Source of the DNA: Straminergon stramineum
Taxonomy: Eukaryota; Streptophyta; Bryopsida; Hypnales; Calliergonaceae
Reading direction: 5' to 3'
Length of the DNA: 64,000 nt
NCBI GenBank assembly: GCA_963920665.1
Contig: OY987265.1
Span: 25,239,001-25,303,000, forward strand
In this document: piece after piece, positions 56,316 through 64,000 of the stretch
How the letters are laid out: each line of letters opens with the position of its first letter
How positions within the stretch are numbered: position 1 is the first letter of the stretch
The notes under the pieces: model-generated
The model's database searches: none
What the model saw: the letters and a program-made list of their open reading frames with translations, nothing else
What the model was told of the DNA's origin: nothing
Program-made: the position numbers and the translations under genes

Positions 56316-57811
56316 TTTATGAATTTCACTTTTAACAATATGATCAATGAATTTGGTATCAAACTTTTTTCAACAAAACCTGCCCCAAGCTCCCAGAACC
56401 TGATTCTTTTCAATTATGTGAATATTTGCAGATTCTTATAAGTATTAGTTCTTTTAATTGTGCATATTACAGATTTTGACAATCTTCAATAGTCCAAGAC
56501 TCCAAGCAATGGACGTATATCTCAACACAAAAACTAACCTTTTTAGAATTCATTTAAATATATACATGTTTCAAGGATAAAGTTTTTATTAAATGGAAAA
56601 TATGCATAGCAATGCAATTCATTGAGGTCCTCCCAAATGGATACGCTGTAGCCAAAAACGCCATGCAAAACAAGGGAATGTTATCCTGTAATTAGTCTAA
56701 GTCACTTTGTTTGAACGGTTGGCAATTGACAACATTTTTTTCACTAGTGTAGGAAGTGACATACTTCAATAAAAAAAAAAAATTGGGCAACTCCATACTT
56801 GTTACAACAATCAATAGCATCTTGGTCACTCTTGCTACCACCTGGTTGAACAATGACGTACCTTCACACCTGTCACGCAAGCATCTTCTACAGCGTTATG
56901 CCGAGCAAATGGAAAGAATGCGTCACTAGCTAGAGCAACTTCTTTTCTTCTGTTTCCAGCTTCGTTTTCTAATGCAATCTGCAAATTAGTCTTTCACGGA
57001 TTACGAATTCACGATGACCGCGTTGAATTTCACGGATGCTACGGATTCACAACAGCCGCTTTCTCATGAGAAAGCTCGTGATTTCGTGGCAGAAGATTTT
57101 CTGAGGTATCAATCACAAGTAGAAATATCAGTTTTGTCTGTAATTGTGTAAAAAATGGATGAATTCTTCTTATTTTTCATCTATAAACACATTTTCTATT
57201 CGTGTAGAGGATGTTTTTTTGGTCGCATAGGAATTCAAGGGTGAAAGGGATAAAATTTGTTTCCACTCGTTGTCATAGTGGACTACATAGTCCACTATGA
57301 TTCAATTGAATTTTGAAGAATGAAAAATGAAAAAGAAAAAAAGAAAAAATGTAAAGTTGCTCAACATACAATAGTATGGCAAATTTCAATATGTTTTATT
57401 GTGAAAAGTATCCTAGTCCTTTAGGAATTAACCATAGTCGGATGATGAGGCCAAAATGCGGTTGATAGATGATTTCAAAATTATTGAAGAATTGAAGAGC
57501 ACACCTATTGATCCAAAAATTAGATCATTTTTTATAAAGTTTTTTGGTGAGAGGTCTTGTCCTTTGAGGGTTAAAAAAGTTGTGCTTTCACCACTTACTA
57601 ATAAATCCAATCCATTTTGGGAATATGTAAGTTGATGTTGGTATCAAGGTTAAACCCTAAAAGAACAAGACTTGTCACCAAAGTACTTATGGACAAATGG
57701 GAGCATTTTGCCTTCCTACAATAATTTGGAAAATCATCCCTTATCTACTTTCTAGCTAGAACATCCTTACAAGGTTAATTTAGGAAACAAAGTTTGCCTT
57801 TCATTGCTTAA
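56316..57811. other. Gene-free DNA with repeat ends
   Basis: No gene seen. CCTTTAGGAA-TTAA (57418-57431) and CCTTTGAGGG-TTAA (57561-57574) match the right termini of the TTAA/CCC repeats. A perfect inverted repeat, CATAGTGGACTA-CA-TAGTCCACTATG, lies at 57274-57299. Confidence 0.5.
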
Positions 57812-58388
57812 CCCGTAAAGGACTAAGTGATCATTCAACATATGTAAGATAGAAATCACAGGTAGTTATGCACAAAGTCAATTTCGGCTTGATGTTCATG
57901 AAATTTTGAGACAAGGTGTGAACATGTACCCCCTTAGTGGGAACATAATTTTTCCCCAATCGAGTGCCTAGATCAAAATTATGATGCCTTGAACTTTATT
58001 GACAACCTCAAATTACTTTGAGCAACATATGTAAACTCCTCTAATTCTAAAATTCAACAAGTATGTAACTTATATGATACAAGATGCAAATGTCTAAAAA
58101 AACTATGCACAACACATGTGATGTACACATGTATTATAAAAATTTCACTCTAGGAGGTAAAGTTTGGTTGCAAGAAAACTTTTCCTCTTTATTTCAAACG
58201 TTATCATCTTTCAATCCATGTTGTTCAAGCTATTGAAATTTTTTCCACACATTCCCTTAGTGTTCTATTACAAATTTGAAAGGTTGAATTTTGAAAGAAA
58301 AAAAAATCATTTTTTCCTTAATGTTATAAAATAGTGGAAATTTTTCACAATTTTTGCCCTAAATGTGCCTTGGTCCTTTAGAGGTTGA
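57808..58388 (+). mobile_element. TTAA-flanked element with CCC...GGTCCTTTAGAGG ends
   Basis: Left end TTAA-CCCGTAAAGGACTAAGTG; right end GCCTTGGTCCTTTAGAGG-TTGA (TTAA with one change). The ends are inverted repeats of one another with a few mismatches, and the element is about 573 bp without coding capacity. Its interior is homologous, inverted, to about 7.5-8.37 kb. The TTAA duplication and CCC start are piggyBac-like; family membership is inference. Confidence 0.65.
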
Positions 58389-60514
58389 GTATTCTCTAAG
58401 AATGCAATGACTTGCATGATCATCCTTAAGGGAAACTGGGAAGATCCAATTTCTAAGAGTATGTAGAGCTATAAGAGTGATGAAGAGAATAGTTGAGAGA
58501 AGGTGAACAATCAAGTAGTTGGGAGAGATGGAGAATTTGGAGGGCAACAAAGAAGCTTAAACCTAATGACCCAAGTGACCTTTTTTTGGTCGTTATTTTT
58601 TTAGATTTCCATTTTCAAATTTGGAGTTTTTCTTAAAATAAAAAATTATTACTAGAAAGTAGATTGTGTTATAAATCCAATGGTAGTTGTTTCATTAAAT
58701 TTCAAGTTAAACTACACCTTGTGGAATTTTTAAAGTTAAGTGGTGTAGTGTAATTTATGGCTCAATTTTTTAGGATTAGTTTGGACATGGACTAAAAAGT
58801 CAGCCACCTAATGTGATTCTTGAATCTTGACCATGTCAAAAAAGTGCATACGGCCTTGAAAAGGGCATATTCAAGGGGTTCAACTAGAGAAGACAACTAT
58901 CCCTTTCTTTCTTTTCTTACAAACACTACTCTCATTTTAGTGACCACCATGCATTACAAGCTTCACCATGGATTGAAACATGCATGGAATGCTGTGAAAA
59001 TATACACGTTCATTCTCAACTCTCTTATCTTTCATTGAGCACAAAAAAGGCATCATTTTAAACTATATATTCACGGAGATATGCTTCTTCAAAGTGCATT
59101 GCCTTCTATTTCCATTGACCCAAATAAAACTTCAAATTTCAATATCTCATAAACCATGTGGTCAAATAATCTTCTTTTTTAAAAGCTCACTCTCAATGTG
59201 AACTTCAAGATCCTACAATTACATTCTATCCAATCTCAAGAAAAAATGAGCAAAAAAATTGCTCAAGTTCTTAGTAGTTTTGGCCCATTTTGAAATTACA
59301 CCCCCTTTGGGTCATTAGGGGTTAACTTGCCCTAAAGTCTTGTTGTCTCTAGAAGGAATAAAATAGATTTTGGACAAGCTCCTATAGTCTCAATATTCAT
59401 CAAGATTTCTTGAAACTTTTTGTAAAGATAGAAAAAGGCATTAGCTTTCCAAGAGTATGATTTTTATTTCAATTGGTCTCCGGGAGCAACAATTATGGCA
59501 CAATAAGCCTGAATTTTAGTTTGGTAGACAAAAAAAGAAAAAAGAAAAAATCTGAAAAGAAAAAAAAATGAATTTGTTTCTCATAGATTGTATTTTTATC
59601 TATATGGGAAGCTTTGATTCATTCCATTTGGATTTGTTATATGAACATTGCGGACAATCTTGTTTTGTGAGCAATTAGAGAATCTTCTTAAAAAAATTAA
59701 TTGTAGGATTCATATCTGAATGCAATTTTTACAATTTTTCAAAAAATTAGGCTTCGTTTCACAAGGTTAAGGTCTCTTGCTAAAAGAATCTCACCATTGA
59801 GATTAGTGTGTGTTTCAATTCCTCCATTGATAGAGCTATTAACTATTAGTTTTTCCTTCAATTCAATCTTGAATCTACTTCTACTTATCAATATTTTAAT
59901 GAGAGAAAATTAAGTGTGCTTTTTGTGAATTTTTTTTTCCTAGACTACCAACTCAGTTCTTTAATATAAAAAATAAGAAATTCAAAATCAATGCAGTGCA
60001 AAAATTAAAGTTGAAAACATTCAAAGCCAAGAAATGTAGTCAAATAAGATACAAAAAACTTGTTTTCTTCCTTGGAAAAGCAATATCTTGCAATCTACTC
60101 AATCAAAGTTTCAAAATTTTTTTCCACAAATCCTTACACCAATCTCGATCCTATGGTTAGACATGCTAAAGAAGCAATTTTTTATTATTTTCTGCACTTT
60201 GCAATATCTTAGCAATAGAAATGACACTTTTGAGTGGAGTTTGATGGGAAAAGGCACTGGGACTTTAGAGGTTAATGCCAAAGAATATTCCTTTCTCTCA
60301 ATAGCTTGAAACAAGCATAGAGCCAAGCATCCAGATCATTACAAAACAGGGGACCAGACGTGTTACACCAGCAACAAACCACACACTGAGATGAGACATC
60401 ATCACGCTGTTCAGTAGTACTGTACACAGTAGCAGTATCCATGTGCACATAACAACTTGACAGACAGAAGAATGTTTACAAACACAACACATTAGCTAAA
60501 ACCTGGAACACGCG
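58389..60514. other. AT-rich intergenic DNA
   Basis: No gene seen. ATTAGGGG-TTAA near 59313-59325 is another terminus-like motif of the TTAA/CCC class. Other sequence is AT-rich with no assigned structure. Confidence 0.45.
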
Positions 60515-60725
60515 CTGGTCACTGCGGCTTTTTGGTACTATGTGAATGATTTACTTAAAAAATAAATAAAGAAGCACTCATTGGTGGTCATTCTACTGTG
60601 CAAGACCTTCCCTTTTCACACAAAATTCCAACGATGAACATCTTCATTCTGTCTTACATAAATAGAACGATTCTCTGTCATCCGTCGGACACTCAGTGTC
60701 CACAGCGACGTGCCACGATTACCGT
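60515..60725 (+). repeat. Diverged copy of the 220-bp miniature element
   Basis: Shares CGCTGGTCAC, TGGTGGTCA, CTTTTCACACAAAATTCC, GATGAACATC and GATTCTCTGTCATCCGTCGGACAC with copies 1-3 and with the fragment at 48110-48250. The ends are decayed and the TTAA is not preserved. Confidence 0.55.
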
Positions 60726-61368
60726 TCAAACTAAGCAGAAAACAAATTAAAAGAGAACTGCAAAACAATTCCGTCTTCCAACCATATGAGGCCAAAGGCG
60801 ATAAATATTGCTTAACTGCAAAGACATAGACACAACCACACTACTACTATACCAACTTGTGCCAGAAATAAGTACTGTCAAAAGTGTTATAAGTCTAAGT
60901 GAAAAATATACTAGTACAGGCGCGGACCTCTACAGAAAGGTAATTCTAACTCAAAGTCTAACATTAACGCAAAGAATTTTGCAGGACAATCCTATCGACA
61001 AGCCAACTATACACATGATTGAGCGAGAACAGTTTCATCTACATGACGCTAGCGCACTAGCAAAAGCCAAATTATCTTTCACACTAAGCTACCAAAGGAT
61101 CAACAACATTAGAGAACAAGTAGGCTCCAACGTCAACTGCCAAGCGAACTACCTTGTAGGATCCCCAAAGCGTTCTCCTCTCCACAGTTTTTGCCGTCCA
61201 TACGCTCTCTTGAGTTTGTAGGTGCTGCGGAACAAGCAGTCTACAAAAGTTCGTGGTTGATCGTAGAGAGGCACAATATACTGAAAATTTCCTGTTCACT
61301 TATAGCTCAGGTATGCGTGAGTAGCGTGGATTGATACTAAGAGACTGAATAGGTTCAGCTGCTCCAGT

Positions 61369-63721
61369 CTACACAGCCTGAGGTTGCGAGTTAAGTTGCT
61401 TCCTGCTACCAAAGATGTTGAATCGATCCCAGGTCGCTTCGGCCTCAGTGCCATACTCCTTAAATACATACTCATCCAGTTTCATGTTCGTTGGAATGTG
61501 CCCCTCACTGTAGCAAATGGAACACAAGCTGAACTTCTTGGTCGTTTCTTTAAATCTTGGTCCGATTATGACATAGTCACAGGCCGCACAATGGACCCCA
61601 TCGTGACGTACACGGTCACCTTGTTCAAGTTTCACCAAAGTGCTTAAGATGCCAAAACCCCAGCCGGGATCATCAAACATGCCCCTGAACTCTGGGTATG
61701 AAACCTGCACCTTGTCGTCCTCACCGTGCATTTCTGCCAGCTCACTTGTGCCCTGAGAGAAAGAAACAGCTCAGCATAGAAAGATAAGATTGCTATCTGG
61801 CTCGACATATCCAACAGTATCAAAACGGAGAAATCAAACTTGTCTAATTCAAAACATGTTGAAAACACTGTAATAGCAAGCCGGAAAAATAAGTAGATTA
61901 GAAGAACACAGCTTCCAATGAGATCTGAAATTTTACCTGAGTAGGAAGGTAGATTGCACGCAGGAATTTCATGTAGTGCTTTACATCTGCATTGGGAGCA
62001 ACACCCTCCTTAGGAAACGATACTCGTCTCCTGAGGATATCGAAGACTACCCGCTTCCTCTTGTCTTCTGGACCAACACAGAGAGGAGCCAGCACTGCAA
62101 AGAACATGCCAACGTCGACTCTGCCTGACCCACTTCGGTCTAGAACAGACAAGATGCGCTCGTTTATAGCTCTTACAGCACTCTGCAGGCAAAATACACC
62201 CACAATAACTGCTTAACCAACATAGCACTAACAGGCTGCAGAGTCCTGAAATATGCAGGACCTTGGAATGTACAGACAAGAACAATGACGACACAGATTG
62301 ACAGAATTGATAACCCACCAAAAAGTGCGCTACCTTGCATCAAGTGAAGTACATAAAGTCAACAACTATACCAGGGTAGGATGAGCAAACCTGAAAGGTT
62401 TCTGGATTGAGGTTTTGGATGAGACGAGGTAAAATTTTCTCCAGCTCCGCCTTGCGAACCACTTTTTCATTTTGAGAGGGTGGGGCACCAGTTTTTTCTA
62501 CAGGGAGATACCCACTCTTATCTATCTCCGCTGATAATGTATTTATGTCACAAGTGTTGAGTCTTGTGTGTTTCTGAAATTTGCGGATGCCGAGTGCGCA
62601 ACCCAAATACTCTCGTGGTGTTGTGTTATTGTTTGCCTGCCTGAATCGGGTCCTATCCACCTGAATAAAGCTCGGATCTGAGGGTGCGAAGGGCCAAAAC
62701 AAATAAATCAGTGATATTTTTCACAGAACTTAATCATGCATTTGAACCGCAATAGATCAAGAGGCAAAGCTAGAACACGAATCGTAAGCCTGACGTATGC
62801 ATCCAACGAGGAAACGCAGCCAGGATGTTATAAGCCACGACGTGAACTTTTCAACTGAATGTAACTGACCCACGCATATTGAAAATGCAGGATTGAGAAT
62901 TTGTTGAGCCGCTTGGAACAACTTGACAGCTCTGCTACAAAACCTAGTTTTTAATACCTGACAACATCAGCTATGAAGGGAATGCATACCATGTGTAAGG
63001 GTGCGCCGACCAGTGGCGCTCTGCTCAGCACTTGCTACCACTGCGTTTAGATTCTTTGGCCGTTTCTCACTCTGCTTCAAGTGCTTGACAGCATCATAGA
63101 TATCCAAGCGATTAGTCATTCTGAAAGCCTCCTTAAACGCCTTCTTAGCCTCCTCTTGCTCTCCATCTCCCAACAAGCAGACTGCGCGGTTCAACTGCGC
63201 TCTCCAGTCACGGGGCCTTAGCTGAAGCACCTTTGCATACTTTTCAGCAGCCCTTTTGTACCTGCATCAAGTAGTCCGAACGAGTTCAGAAAACAGTGTC
63301 ACAATGACAGCTTCTCACTATGAACCTAAAGCAGCCTGCTGATTGCATTTCCAGGTTGTGCTCAGAGTTCTAACCTTTCAGAATCTTTCCACAATCCACC
63401 CAGGTTGTAGAGTGCATCCACATGGTTGGGATTCAAATCAATGGCCTTTTGGTATTCTGAAATGGCCAATTCATCTTCGTGTACAGCATGTAGAGCTGAA
63501 CCAAGGTCACAATGAGCATCTGGATAATTTGGTTCTAACACCAATGCTTCTTCAAGACATTTTTGAGCTGCTCGGTATTCACCCAATCCAAACAGGGCAC
63601 TTCCCAACAGTTTCAACGCACGATAGTGACGAGGGTTAAGTATAGCTGCCTCTCGATAATGATCACATGCACACATCAGCATACCCTCCCCCTCGAGGGC
63701 AATTCCGAGGTTGACATGAAC
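61369..63721 (-). CDS. Calcium-binding TPR protein with ZZ-type finger, 3' part
   Basis: Five exons (transcript order): 63375-63721, 62990-63261, 62391-62677, 61937-62182, 61369-61752; they give the last 511 residues. More exons lie beyond the window's right edge. The first two exons are tetratricopeptide repeats (HVNLGIALEGEG, YREAAILNPRHYRALKLLGS, ALVLEPNYPDAHCDLGSAL, AIDLNPNHVDALYNLGGLW, LQLRPRDWRAQLNRAVCLL). Next is an alpha-helical domain with an EF-hand-like loop (DRSGSGRVDVGM), then YPEFRGMFDDPGWGFGIL, then a zinc-finger segment (CAACDYVIIG ... FSLCSICYSEGHIP). This order matches plant calcium-binding TPR proteins (the Arabidopsis At1g05150/At2g32450 type), whose N-terminus carries EF-hands. 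The molecular role is not known to me. The most upstream exon here may begin slightly differently, but the acceptor at 63722-63723 is the only AG after an in-frame stop. Confidence 0.88.
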
Positions 63722-64000
63722 CTGGCAAGGCACAGATGGCATCATTGAGAAAAATTACAGGATATCCACAATTCCACTAAACCTCAGCAAGGGAAGATAA
63801 AGATGAAACTTGACATTTAACAGTATCATTATCAACAACTTTCAGAAGCCGGGGAGGAATAAACTACTCAAGTTACTGATCGCCACTTACTAAATCAGAA
63901 AATAAAACATATTGCTATGATAATACAGAACTGTCTAATCTGCTTGCGCATTAGAGGAGAGTGCGACCTCCGCGCAGAAAGATGGCAGGCCAGAAGAATA
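63722..64000 (-). other. Intron of the TPR/ZZ gene, continuing off the window
   Basis: The sequence upstream of the first visible exon has an in-frame stop and no second donor that I trust, so it is treated as intron. The last 100 bases are less AT-rich and could include part of a preceding exon. Confidence 0.5.

Noticed and set aside
63722..63745. Extension of the first visible TPR exon to include MPSVPCQ
   Set aside because: It is in frame, but a stop lies just upstream and no AG acceptor falls between that stop and these codons. GCCAG at 63722-63726 is the only plausible acceptor, so these codons are intron.
1..64000. tRNA, 5S/rRNA genes, CRISPR arrays, bacterial-type operons
   Set aside because: No tRNA T-arm/anticodon pattern, no rRNA stretch and no spaced direct-repeat array was seen. 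The window is eukaryotic nuclear DNA.

Overview
The window is nuclear DNA of a land plant. Multi-exon genes with canonical GT-AG introns are separated by long AT-rich gaps full of transposon debris. Gene content is plant-specific (plastid ribulose-phosphate epimerase, the one-helix LHC-like protein OHP2, a calcium-binding TPR/ZZ protein), and the repeats are plant-type (chromodomain Ty3/gypsy element, MULE-like and CACTA-like miniature elements). A seedless lineage, perhaps a bryophyte, is my guess from the single-exon F-box gene and the very small BRC-repeat protein. The sequence alone does not prove it.

Layout. 1-6 kb: LSM12 (minus), whose first intron is a textbook U12-type AT-AC intron. 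6-10.5 kb: gene-free. 10.6-13.6 kb: nine-exon plastid RPE (minus). 14-23 kb: gene-free, with a 133-bp hairpin element. 23.3-25.0 kb: ribosomal stalk protein P0 (minus), whose only coding intron carries three copies of a box C/D snoRNA. 25.4-29.3 kb: U11/U12-65K (RNPC3), divergent from P0 across a 401-bp telo-box promoter. 32.0-39.6 kb: a complete but dead Ty3/gypsy chromovirus with LTRs and a 5-bp target duplication, into which a MULE-like element and two copies of another miniature element later inserted. 42.5-44.5 kb: 40S protein S4 (minus), divergent from OHP2 (45.0-47.0 kb, plus). 51.1-52.0 kb: an intronless 306-residue protein ending in a BRC repeat (minus). 54.5-55.7 kb: single-exon F-box-like protein (plus). 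61.4-64.0 kb: the 3' part of a calcium-binding TPR/ZZ protein (minus), whose 5' end lies outside the window.

Themes. Translation and RNA processing dominate: P0, eS4, a rRNA-methylation snoRNA family, the minor spliceosome's 65K protein, and a U12-dependent intron in a neighbour. Two plastid genes (RPE and OHP2) encode nearly the same N-terminal leader. A dispersed repeat class with TTAA-flanked CCC termini, resembling piggyBac ends, recurs across the window. Exon boundaries were placed by hand from reading frame, splice signals and family knowledge. No alignment or search was run.
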